64,000 nucleotides of DNA, taken from the NCBI RefSeq assembly GCF_022512515.1, contig NZ_JAKWBK010000001.1:1426001-1490000 (forward strand). Reading direction: 5' to 3'. This document shows positions 29,770 through 37,243 of this stretch, in pieces; position 1 is the stretch's first letter, and each line of letters opens with the position of its first letter. This DNA comes from Paraniabella hibiscisoli. Its GTDB lineage: Bacteria; Bacteroidota; Bacteroidia; Chitinophagales; Chitinophagaceae. The notes under the pieces are model-generated. The model was not told the origin of the DNA, did not search any database, and saw only the letters and a list, made by a program, of their open reading frames with translations. Made by a program: the position numbers and the translations under genes.

Positions 29770-29832
29770 TTACTGCCACCAACAATTGGTTTTGCAAGAG
29801 TGCGGCTGACAGTCATAGGCTCAACTTCGGTA
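29770..29832 (+). other. attC-like site 4 (left arm)
   Basis: ACTGCCACCAACAATTGG, TTTTGCAAGAGTGCGGCTGA and CAGTCATAGGCTCAACTT align base by base with the left arm at 36546-36600. The right arm is not recognisable; the hairpin at 29847 and then the leader of the next gene follow. Confidence 0.55.
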
Positions 29833-29846
29833 ATTTTATTTGTTCC

Positions 29847-29871
29847 TTGGTTGGTGTTTTTCCCCAGCCAA
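29847..29871. repeat. Hairpin TTGGTTGGTG-TTTTT-CCCCAGCCAA
   Basis: A stem of 10 with two mismatches, of the same family as 25743-25765. Confidence 0.55.
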
Positions 29872-29969
29872 TCAGCTTCTATAAAAGCGGTGCTTAGCAG
29901 CGACAACAGCGTATAACTAACATAAACGTTTGTATTGCTTACAAGTGACTGACAGTAATTCGAAATTTC

Positions 29970-30020
29970 AGGCAACAGTTAATAACCAATGGTTTCACAT
30001 ATATTTGAGTAAGTAGCAAT
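29970..30020 (+). promoter_or_regulatory. Cassette leader 4
   Basis: AATAACCAATGGTTTCACAT leads into TATATTTG (30000-30007) and GAGTAAGTAGCAATAG, with the start codon 23 bases after the box. Confidence 0.6.
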
Positions 30021-30030
30021 AGAAAAACCT

Positions 30031-30606
30031 ATGCAAACGAATAGAGAATTTTATTTTTCAGTTGGGATAAATGACATTCCCTGGGATAGGCTGGTTCATT
30101 GGTATGGACGTGCGACTGACTTTCCGGCTTATTTTTATGACCTGCTTTCCGGCGAGCCAACGCGGCAGAAGGCTGCTATTGACCAAATTGGAATAAACAT
30201 CGAGCATCAGGACGGCATAATGATGGCAACACCATTCACCTTACTATTCCTGTTCCGACTTCTTTCTTTCGACAAGACTAATAAAGAACAGATCCTAAGC
30301 AAAATTTTGACCGTTGCAAAAGCCGCCCAATTTCAGCTGCAGCTTTATGAAAATCGAGAAACACCTACGACCATTAATAGCATCCGGGAACTGCTAAGTG
30401 GGAAATATATCTGGCCGGAATTTGAAAGCGAACACCAGGACGAAATAAATGGGGAAGTATATAATTACGATGATGTGCATTATTATTGGCTGAAGTATAC
30501 TTTTGATATTATAGAGACATTTTCATTTATTTTGGCAAGACTTACTGAGAAGAATGAAATAGATATTTCCGGTCAAATTCTGAAAATTATCGAAAATCAG
30601 CGATAA
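30031..30606 (+). CDS. Hypothetical cassette protein
   Basis: 191 residues, intact, mainly helical (VGINDIPWDRLVHWYGRATD; TPFTLLFLFRLLSFDKTNKE; DVHYYWLKYTFDIIETFSFI). The style is that of immunity or HEAT-like helical proteins, but no family is assigned. The next gene starts 2 bases after its stop, so the two probably act together. Confidence 0.65.
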   Translation: MQTNREFYFSVGINDIPWDRLVHWYGRATDFPAYFYDLLSGEPTRQKAAIDQIGINIEHQDGIMMATPFTLLFLFRLLSFDKTNKEQILSKILTVAKAAQFQLQLYENRETPTTINSIRELLSGKYIWPEFESEHQDEINGEVYNYDDVHYYWLKYTFDIIETFSFILARLTEKNEIDISGQILKIIENQR

Positions 30607-30607
30607 C

Positions 30608-31344
30608 ATGTTTGGACTATTTTCAAAGAAAAATAAAAGTGAATGCCCGATCGACATGGAAACAAGGCTATGGATGGAAAACGCTTTTCTTTGGTTGGCT
30701 ACTCAATTCGGACATGATAATATTGCTACAAAACCAATGCTCTTACCACACCTGAGCATTTCCCCGTTCGATATGACGGCTCAGAGGAATCATTAACCAG
30801 GACAGCAGCAATTATAGCCAGGCAAATGGAGCTTGAGATTAGTGAAATCAACCTCGACACTTATGAGCAAAGTCTTCAGGAGTTCAACGGCGGCTTTGGA
30901 CATCGTATCTGGACTGAGGTAGACAAAGGCAGCGGTGAAGAAATGGCTGCGGGCCTATACTTTGATAAAAACGAGCAGGGAAAGTATGAGATCTTTATTG
31001 AAAAGAGGAATTTGAATGATCCCGAAAACCTGGTGGCAACAGTTGCCCATGAGTTTGCTCATATCAAACTTTTGGGAGAGAAAAGGCTTGATTTTAATGA
31101 TGAAGAGCTGACAGATTTGACGCCGGTTGTATTTGGCCTGGGAATATTTAACGCGAACTCATCTTTTAAAGAACATAAAACATACGATGGTTATGGGCAC
31201 AATAGCATCGGCTATTTAAAACAAAAAGAATGGGGGTATGCGCTTGCGCTATACGCGTATTTCCGGGAAGAAGAAAACCCGGACTGGATAAAGTACTTAA
31301 CGCCCAACATAAAATCTGATTTCAAAAAAGCATTGATTATATAA
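30608..31344 (+). CDS. Protein with HExxH metallopeptidase-like motif
   Basis: About 245 residues after one A is restored near 30752 (ACCACACC to ACCAACACC), giving MLLPTPEHFPVRYDGSEES. The centre holds NLVATVAHEFAHIKLLGEKR, an HExxH zinc-site pattern, with acidic residues downstream that could supply the third ligand. N-terminus MFGLFSKKNKSECPIDMETR. I recall related proteins in Bacteroidota but no tested function. Forms a tight pair with the preceding gene. Confidence 0.7.
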
Positions 31345-31685
31345 ACGCCAATACGGACAAGGTTTTTCAAGAGCCCTATAAAGGCGATAACTAACACTTA
31401 TAGCATCTTTCAACTCTGGTTGCGCCTTAGTTGGTGTTAGAGCATTGAATATTAATGACACTCTTTCGTCTTTTTTGTTAAAGGAGACCTCTCATTACGT
31501 CCACGATAGTTATCGGGACTCCATTCGACGTAATGACCCTTGTATGTCATCGCCTCATTGATTTTGCTTGCAAATTCCCTGGTCAAAAAGGCAACAACGG
31601 CGATGTAGGGGAAGGCCAACAATGGCAAAAATGCATTGTGTTTGCCAAAACAATATAAAGCCACATGCCCTACCTATACCAAAGC

Positions 31686-31806
31686 GATACAGGAACGATA
31701 CACGAAGGATACAGCCAGGATATAGAAAGGATACAGCCAGGATACAGAATGGATATAGCCAGGATATAGAAAGGATACAGCCCGGATACAGAAAGGATAC
31801 AGAAAA
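31686..31806. repeat. Tandem array of eleven 11-bp units
   Basis: Units follow GATAyAGnnAG. Eleven consecutive 11-base copies can be counted, for example GATACAGCCAG alternating with GATATAGAAAG, so a 22-base higher-order period is visible in the middle. The array has no spacers and is not CRISPR. The long frames across it on both strands are by-products of the repeat. Confidence 0.9.
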
Positions 31807-31817
31807 CATGTGCTTTG

Positions 31818-31887
31818 GGATCAGAAGGGGTCAGGAGGGATCACAAGGGATCATTAGGTGTCATTAGGGATCAGAAGGGATCAAAAA
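31818..31887. repeat. Tandem array of seven 10-bp units
   Basis: Seven consecutive copies of GGATCAnnAG-like units (GGATCAGAAG, GGGTCAGGAG, GGATCACAAG, GGATCATTAG, GTGTCATTAG, GGATCAGAAG, GGATCAAAAA). It starts 11 bases after the 11-bp array. Confidence 0.9.
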
Positions 31888-32057
31888 AATAAACCGCCCC
31901 ATTGATATCCTAATTTTATAATCGACAAATGTTTTAAAAATGAAACACAAATACCATACAACCCCGCTTGTTAGCTTTGCCCATATTTTAGGCGCTGCCG
32001 ATGTTTTTGAGGTTGACAGAGAATATTTTTTGCATGCTGAGAATAGCGTAATTCTCG

Positions 32058-32097
32058 GTTGGACTTTTTTCACCAAACACTCGTATCGTGTTTGGTG
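32058..32097. repeat. Overlapping hairpins built on CACCAAACAC/GTGTTTGGTG
   Basis: CACCAAACAC (32071-32080) pairs perfectly with GTGTTTGGTG (32088-32097). The same left arm can also pair with GGTTGG at 32058-32063 across a T run. Two alternative stems share one arm. Confidence 0.65.
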
Positions 32098-32124
32098 CTC
32101 ATTATGAACCATTCTGTCTGCATG

Positions 32125-32205
32125 GTTTACAAGCATTAAATAGCCATTTAAAATATTGAGCAACATTTTATAACAGAGTTGTTTCGCATATATTTGAGTT
32201 ACAGA
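32125..32205 (+). promoter_or_regulatory. Cassette leader 5
   Basis: GTTTACAAGCATTAAATAGC, TTGAGCAACATTTTATAACA, GTTTCGCA and TATATTTG (32189-32196) align closely with leader 2 at 26680-26765. The coding start is at 32296, further downstream than in the other units. Confidence 0.6.
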
Positions 32206-32295
32206 CAACCATATGAACATTGTGCAGAAATATGATAACAAAAAAAAATACTAATAGCTGGGCTAACTTTAATAGCGACAATAATAATAATTAAA

Positions 32296-32706
32296 ATGGG
32301 GTTATTTGACTTTTTAAAACCAAAATCCAGCAACGGGCAATTTGTTAATGAGGCATCTTTCAATAGCAACCGAGACAAACAAATGCAAATGACGCCGCAA
32401 ACACTTGGCGAATTAAGAAAACTTAATGTTACGGCTGACACGGAATTAAAACTTGAATATTTTTTTACACTAACGCGGCAGACAAGGCAGAGCAATTGGC
32501 AACTGAAATCCGCAAATTGAATTACTCAGTTCAATATGGCGTTTCGGCTGGTGACAAGAAGTTGTTTATAGTAACCGGATGGACAACAAAAATGAAGATC
32601 GCAGATGAAATTGTAAAACAATGGACAAAAAAATGTGCGAACTTGGATATAAATTTGACTGCGAATTTGACGGTTGGGGAGCAGACCCAAGACCGGCCCC
32701 AAATGA
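32296..32706 (+). CDS. RraB-like (regulator of RNase E) family protein
   Basis: Reconstructed as ~137 residues: MGLFDFLKPKSSNGQFVNEA, then LKLEYFFYTNAADKAEQLAT (one T restored near 32466), SVQYGVSAGDKKLFIVTGWT, and CELGYKFDCEFDGWGADP. The ending ...CEFDGWG matches the YDGW signature and alpha/beta pattern of RraB-type proteins. Shifts near 32628 and 32690 are needed to reach the TGA at 32704-32706, which overlaps the next ATG. The RraB assignment rests on pattern only. Confidence 0.6.
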
Positions 32707-33185
32707 TAAAATAAATATTACTGAAAATGCGTTTGACGGACTTCGGTATGGCGTTTTCTGTGACAGCAAGCCAACTTGGACTTTCATTACCAACAGACAG
32801 TACAATTGTTTATGGAGTAATTATGGATTGGGAAATGGGTGGTTCGACAGCAACAATAGCTTCTTATCAGACAGGTGACGCAAGTTTGTATTTAAGCTCA
32901 GGCGGTGGCGTTATCGGTGGTGGACAACACGAGAATGTTAGTAATGCAGCAAAGCGATTTGTGAGTTTATCACAAACCTTTCTTTACAAAGCGACAAAAA
33001 TCGAAACGAAAACTTTGCCGACAACAGACCAAATAAAATTCTATTTGCTAACAAACAAAGGGATGTATGGTGGACAAGACATAATGAATAACTTTGAAAA
33101 TAAATCTTCCAAATGGTTGCCACTATTTGAAGAAGGAAATAAAGCCTTAACCGAACTCAGACAAACAACGCCAGAAAAGGAATGA
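32703..33185 (+). CDS. Hypothetical protein coupled to the RraB-like gene
   Basis: About 160 residues. The likely start ATG 32703 overlaps the upstream TGA. With one A restored near 32709 it reads MIKINITENAFDGLRYGVFC; near 32771 one base must be removed to enter the frame LGLSLPTDSTIVYGVIMDWE, TGDASLYLSSGGGVIGGGQH, KFYLLTNKGMYGGQDIMNNF. Alternatively a start at 32727 needs no repair. I recall similar RraB-linked proteins in Bacteroidota. The glycine-rich SSGGGVIGGGQH segment is conserved-looking. Function unknown. Confidence 0.6.
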
Positions 33186-33189
33186 CAAA

Positions 33190-33232
33190 ATGACTGCTTG
33201 TAACATCAGTTGGTAATAGTGGGGTAGATACT
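33190..33232 (+). other. attC-like site 5 (left arm)
   Basis: ACTGCTTGTAACATCAGTTG and GTAATAGTGGGGTAGA align with ACTGCTGCTAACAAGCGGTT and GCAATAGTGCGGCTGA at 36546. It starts 5 bases after the stop codon. The right arm is not recognised. Confidence 0.45.
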
Positions 33233-33317
33233 TGTCAGATCATCATTTGTAGTTCTATTGGGCGTTTCTACAAAATATTAGGCTAATGTTCTCCAAATAT
33301 CGCCTACCTCTTCGCCC

Positions 33318-33340
33318 TGGTTGGGTGTTTTCACCCACCA
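33318..33340. repeat. Hairpin TGGTTGGGTG-TTTT-CACCCACCA
   Basis: A 9-bp stem with one bulged base, a member of the same hairpin family as 25743-25765. Confidence 0.6.
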
Positions 33341-33422
33341 GTCATCTTTTGGCACTCTTGGCAGATCGCGCTTTATAATAATCAAAATCGCCGCCGTTTA
33401 TTTATTTTTACGGTATCTCCAT

Positions 33423-33920
33423 ATGTACCAACAATTAGAAACCGAGCGCCTATTCATAAGGCCTATAACAACGGCAGACAGCCCATTTATACTTACACTG
33501 GTAAATACGCCCGGCTGGCTACAATTCATTGGCGACCGGCATATACACAACAGCCATGATGCTGAAAAATATATCCAGAAGATCCTCGACAGCCAAAATT
33601 TCTTTTACAGCGTTTTTGAAATTAAAGCAACCCAACAGCCCATTGGTATCGTAACTTTTTTATACCGGGATAACCAGGAGTTTCCCGACATTGGGTTTGC
33701 CCTCTTACCTCAATTTGAAAAGCAGGGCTACGCATTAGAGGCCAGCCAAAAATACCTGGACGAAATTATTGCGCAAAAAATAACGCCCACTGTTATCGGT
33801 ATTACCCTTCCCGAAAATAAAAACTCCATTCAACTACTGGAGCGGTTGGGGCTGAAATTTCAGCGCTATGTTATTAAAGACGATGAGCGGCTAGCAGTAT
33901 ACGCTATCGACATTCAATAG
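33423..33920 (+). CDS. GNAT-family N-acetyltransferase
   Basis: 165 residues from ATG 33423 (upstream in-frame codons lack similarity). YQQLETERLFIRPITTADSP is the classic RimJ/RimL-type start; IGIVTFLYRDNQEFPDIGFA, LLPQFEKQGYALEASQKYLD (acetyl-CoA loop) and LPENKNSIQLLERLGLKFQR complete the fold. Probable acetylation of an amine substrate or ribosomal protein; target unknown. Confidence 0.9.
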   Translation: MYQQLETERLFIRPITTADSPFILTLVNTPGWLQFIGDRHIHNSHDAEKYIQKILDSQNFFYSVFEIKATQQPIGIVTFLYRDNQEFPDIGFALLPQFEKQGYALEASQKYLDEIIAQKITPTVIGITLPENKNSIQLLERLGLKFQRYVIKDDERLAVYAIDIQ

Positions 33921-34018
33921 TTACAGACGGAGCTTAGTTCAGTATTTGAGCGCCTTACGGTTTTCCGTAAGAAAGGCATTTAGTGCTACAATATATTTGA
34001 AGCCATATAAGTCATCAT

Positions 34019-34240
34019 ATGGCGCAGCGCAAACAATACAACCTCAATACAAAATACGGCCGGGGCAAAGCCCGCGAGCAGGCCCGGTACAATTACGATA
34101 ATGGTACACCCGAATACCGGGCCGATATTGACAACATGAAAACCATTGCCTGGCTGGTGATCATCGTAATTGCCATTATAGTAGGAGCGATCACTTATTC
34201 TGTTTCAGGTACAGCAGGGTTGGTTAAATGGCTGAAATAA
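34019..34240 (+). CDS. Small single-span membrane protein
   Basis: 73 residues. A basic, aromatic N-terminus (QYNLNTKYGRGKAREQARYN) precedes one hydrophobic segment (IAWLVIIVIAIIVGAITYSV). TATATTTG at 33992-33999 lies 19 bases upstream. No known family; small proteins of this type are common and unstudied. Confidence 0.5.
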   Translation: MAQRKQYNLNTKYGRGKAREQARYNYDNGTPEYRADIDNMKTIAWLVIIVIAIIVGAITYSVSGTAGLVKWLK

Positions 34241-34440
34241 GAAATACGGGAAAAATACCCCCTTTATAATTTGATAATGTTTTTTTATTTTTATGGCTGT
34301 ACCAAAACGTACTAAACATGAACGATTCTTAGCGAGCAATAAAAGCACATTTTCATAAATCGTTTGCAAGTGTTTTAAATAATTATAAACGATTAAAACG
34401 CTTAAATACTAAAATAAGATTTTGAGCGTCAACATCTGAC

Positions 34441-34475
34441 AAAACTATTTCGCATATTCGAGTTACCTGCAATAC
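34441..34475 (+). promoter_or_regulatory. Cassette leader 6 (diverged)
   Basis: ACTATTTCGCATATTCGAGT and TACCTGCAAT follow the leader pattern but with TATTCG in place of TATTTG. It is 34 bases upstream of the DUF4062 gene. Confidence 0.45.
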
Positions 34476-34494
34476 AATCAACCCATTCTGATAG

Positions 34495-35641
34495 ATGAAA
34501 ATATTTTTAAGTTCGACTGCTTACGACTTATTGGACTTCCGAGCAAAAATTGTTGAAGTATTAAATAAGAATGGACATGAAGTTATTTTTCATGAAAGTC
34601 CAACTTTTCCAGCGAAAATAGACTTGCATTCACATGACCAATGCCTGCAAGCTATTGAGGAATGTCAAATGGTGTTATGTATTATTGACAAAAGATATGG
34701 AGGGAGATATAGCGGAGATTTATTAAAAAAGAAAAATCATTCAAATTTTCGATTTCAGGGTTTGATGCGAAAGGCGAAAGATTAAAAGAAGAAATTGATA
34801 TGACAGTCGCAAAAATGAGTATAACATGGTGCGAATTAGAAAGAGCATATACTTTGAATAAAAATGTAATCACATTCTGCAGACAACGAACTTTGGATGA
34901 AAAAGATACCAGACGACATAATCAATATCTAAAAACATTCAAACCTGCTTATGCTGAAAAAAACGAGTTGTTTGACCTGATTGATTGGATAACTAAACAA
35001 CGAAGAAATAATTGGATTGTACCATATAGTACTATTGTTGATTTTGAAGAAAAGTTAAAAGTTTACATCGATGAGTATGATAAACTCAAACTGAAAACAA
35101 CAGTTAGTAAGAAATATACAAAAAATAGAATCTGCATAATTGTAGAGGGGGAAATAGATAGAATTGTAGTTCAAACGCTTATCAGAAAATCAAAAATTCA
35201 GGGAGACTTTGTAATTATTCCTTCTTATGGAAAATATAGAATTGTTCAGAATACTAATGACTATATAAGACCATTTGCTGAAACCTTTGACCAAGTAATT
35301 GTGCTTGTCGACACAGACGCAAAAACCCAGAACAATTTGAGACTTTCAAGAAGAATGCACAAACTCTATTAGATAACTTAATAAAACCAAATGTACATTT
35401 TTACGGTGCAAATCCAGAAATAGAAGCATGGATTGTTGCAGGTATAGATGAAGATTTGTATAGAAAATATGAAGGTTATATAACAAAAGAGCTGTTTAAA
35501 GATTTTTATGATATACCCACAATTGACAATGTTAGAGCTTATATGAGGAAATTCAACATTGCACAAGCTCTACAATTGTCAAATGATATGCAATTATTTG
35601 TATCTTTTCTAAGAGACATAGCATTCATGGAAAGAATCTAA
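34495..35641 (+). CDS. DUF4062 N-terminal domain fused to a TOPRIM-like domain; candidate defence protein
   Basis: About 382 residues after single bases are restored near 34731 and 35349. The N-terminal ~160 residues match DUF4062 (MKIFLSSTAYDLLDFRAKIV; HDQCLQAIEECQMVLCIIDK; RYGGRYSG; ITWCELERAYTLNKNVITF). The C-terminal ~180 contain CIIVEGEIDRIVVQTLIRKS, IIPSYGK, VIVLVDTDA and NPEIEAWIVAG, the acidic layout of TOPRIM folds (E...DxD...E). DUF4062 occurs in NLR-like antiphage proteins. Very AT-rich, followed 5 bases on by an attC-like site. The antiphage role is inference. Confidence 0.7.
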
Positions 35642-35645
35642 AATG

Positions 35646-35788
35646 TACTGCAGGTAACACGGGTTTTGCGTCAGGCGGGCTGAAGTGCAAAATTCAACGA
35701 TAGTTTTTCAATTAAACTTTATTAATAAATTGAAGCTTTGTACTCCGAAACCCGCCCGAACGCAAAGCCTCAAAACGTTAGCGGCAAT
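35646..35788 (+). other. attC-like site 6 (best preserved)
   Basis: A 143-base imperfect palindrome. Outer ends TGCAGGTAAC and GTTAGCGGCA are inverted copies (8 of 10). Inside, GGGTTTTGCGTCAGGCGGGC pairs with GCCCGAACGCAAAGCC and with AAACCCGCCC, and GAAGTGCAAAATTCAA with TTGAAGCTTTGTACTC, around an AT-rich centre. Extrahelical bases break the symmetry, as in attC folding. Confidence 0.7.
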
Positions 35789-35833
35789 ATTTGGGCTACC
35801 TTCCTCAATTAAAGCACCTTTCAATTTTCTATA

Positions 35834-36544
35834 ATGAATAAGACAATTACTTTGAAAGCTGACACATTTAAATATCCGACAAAAGAAGAACGCAAAAAAA
35901 TTAACCAGGTTATTTCTGAAGTTAAAAATATAGAAGTTGATTATAAGTCTGCAACAATAGCAATATTAGAAAATGAGCCCTTTGAAAATGCCATTAAATC
36001 CGAAGACATATATTGGTGGAGCAACTGCCTAACTAATCGACTCGGAAAGTTGAGAGAAACTTACGTTTATGTGCAAACTCATTTTTTAAGAACGAAAGAA
36101 GACGTATCAAAAGAATCATTAAACTCTTATACAGACAAAATACTTCTTGACTATTACATAGAAATTTTTTATTACTTTTATTTTTCTTCGAGAGACGTTT
36201 TGGGACAATTAATTAATTTAGTTGAAGACTTAAAAATTGAGGAAAATAAAATATTTCTAAACGAAAAATTTGTAGAAAAAGTCAAAACATCAAAAACCAA
36301 AGAGGCTTTAAATGACTTTCTAAATAACACTAAAGACTCCTACAAAATAAGAAACTCATTTAACCATAGATTCACACCCACACATATTGACAATCGAGCA
36401 ACAAAAAATATTACAAAAGAGGACAATACTATTGGATTCAATATACCCGCTGAAATAGAAATTGAAACATTCATTGACGATATTGAAAATCTAATGAATC
36501 AAATATCTAGCTTGATGAACATACTTAGTAAAGAAATTAAATAA
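35834..36544 (+). CDS. HEPN-like helical protein with RxxxxH motif
   Basis: 236 residues, intact and AT-rich. Mostly helical (SNCLTNRLGKLRETYVYVQT; DYYIEIFYYFYFSSRDVLGQ) with KIRNSFNHRF giving R-x4-H, the HEPN ribonuclease motif, near residue 178. The layout resembles Cthe_2314-like HEPN proteins. These nucleases serve in toxin-antitoxin and antiphage systems. No obvious antitoxin partner is in the same cassette. Bounded by attC-like sites on both sides. Confidence 0.6.
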   Translation: MNKTITLKADTFKYPTKEERKKINQVISEVKNIEVDYKSATIAILENEPFENAIKSEDIYWWSNCLTNRLGKLRETYVYVQTHFLRTKEDVSKESLNSYTDKILLDYYIEIFYYFYFSSRDVLGQLINLVEDLKIEENKIFLNEKFVEKVKTSKTKEALNDFLNNTKDSYKIRNSFNHRFTPTHIDNRATKNITKEDNTIGFNIPAEIEIETFIDDIENLMNQISSLMNILSKEIK

Positions 36545-36545
36545 T

Positions 36546-36756
36546 ACTGCTGCTAACAAGCGGTTTTGCAATAGTGCGGCTGACAATCAAAAACTCAACT
36601 TTTCTACCACTGTTTCGCGTTCGCCCTTTTTTATTAGCTTCTAAAAATGTAAGTTAGCAAACAAAAATGGCTACGGCTCGCAGAAGTACAAAACTGAACT
36701 TTTTGTTCACTATTGCCGCACCATCGCAAAGCCGCCAACCGTTAAGAAGCGGCAGC
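36546..36756 (+). other. attC-like site 7 (211 bases)
   Basis: The left arm ACTGCTGCTAACAAGCGG then TTTTGCAATAGTGCGGCTGA pairs with the right arm GCACCATCGCAAAGCCGCC then AACCGTTAAGAAGCGGCAG. It begins 2 bases after the HEPN stop. The centre (36610-36700) is longer than in site 6 and holds a GTTAGCAAAC word that may be an inner remnant. Confidence 0.65.
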
Positions 36757-36764
36757 ATCTACTA

Positions 36765-37118
36765 TCAAGCCTTACCCTTTTTGCTGTTGATATATTCAGT
36801 CGCTTCTTCATTTGAAATCTTATCCATTATAGTGCCCAGCTTGGTATAGGTAAAACCCATGGAATCTAAAAGCAATTCAATAGTTGAAATTTTTACATCA
36901 GACTTACCAGAGAATACATCAGAAATAGTTGCTAACCTTAAGCCTGTTCGTGATGATATCTTATCATAGCTATGATCCAATGATAGATCATTGATACCTT
37001 CTTTCTTATTTTTTAAGTGTTTCTTTTTATTGATGAGCAATAGCTTGTTTAATGCGCAAGCTAATTTGAGTTGAGCTGGTATTTTATCCTCATTCAATTT
37101 CATTTTGGAAAAGAACAA
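36765..37118 (-). CDS. XRE-type helix-turn-helix regulator
   Basis: 117 residues, or 112 from the better ATG at 37103 (MKLNEDKIPAQLKLACALNK). The C-terminal half holds an HTH (YDKISSRTGLRLATISDVFS, GKSDVKISTIELLLDSMGF). Opposite in orientation to the cassette genes and placed just past the last attC-like site. The partner is unknown; it may be an orphan antitoxin-type repressor. Confidence 0.75.
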   Translation of the reverse strand: MFFSKMKLNEDKIPAQLKLACALNKLLLINKKKHLKNKKEGINDLSLDHSYDKISSRTGLRLATISDVFSGKSDVKISTIELLLDSMGFTYTKLGTIMDKISNEEATEYINSKKGKA

Positions 37119-37243
37119 TAAAAAAATATTTTTTACTTACGGTGTAGCGTAAGTATTGTTTTTTTATTATATTTACAGTATGGATTAAAATCAATAATAT
37201 TGAAGTTTCATATAAACTAATTTGAAAGCTTCACTTGGAGTCT

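Larger units (their letters stand above)
31345..32295. other. 0.95-kb non-coding region with tandem arrays
   Basis: After a degenerate attC-like arm (31345-31390) comes sequence with an open frame on the minus strand (31452-31664, motif GHYVEWSPDNYRGRNERS) that may be a mobile-element remnant. Two tandem arrays (31686-31806, 31818-31887), a double hairpin (32058-32097) and the leader of the next gene follow. Confidence 0.5.

Noticed and set aside
31555..31809. Long frames on both strands across the tandem repeats (minus-strand protein rich in FLYPGCIL-like units)
   Set aside because: The open frame is a by-product of the short repeat and changes register every three units; there is no start context.
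31686..31887. Possible CRISPR array
   Set aside because: Units are contiguous 10- and 11-base tandem repeats without spacers, and no cas genes are nearby.
36667..36849. 60-codon ORF
   Set aside because: It lies within the attC-like site and the antisense of the XRE gene.
24266..37118. Integron integrase gene or attI site
   Set aside because: No tyrosine-recombinase motifs were found in any frame. The cluster is therefore described as integrase-lacking within this window.
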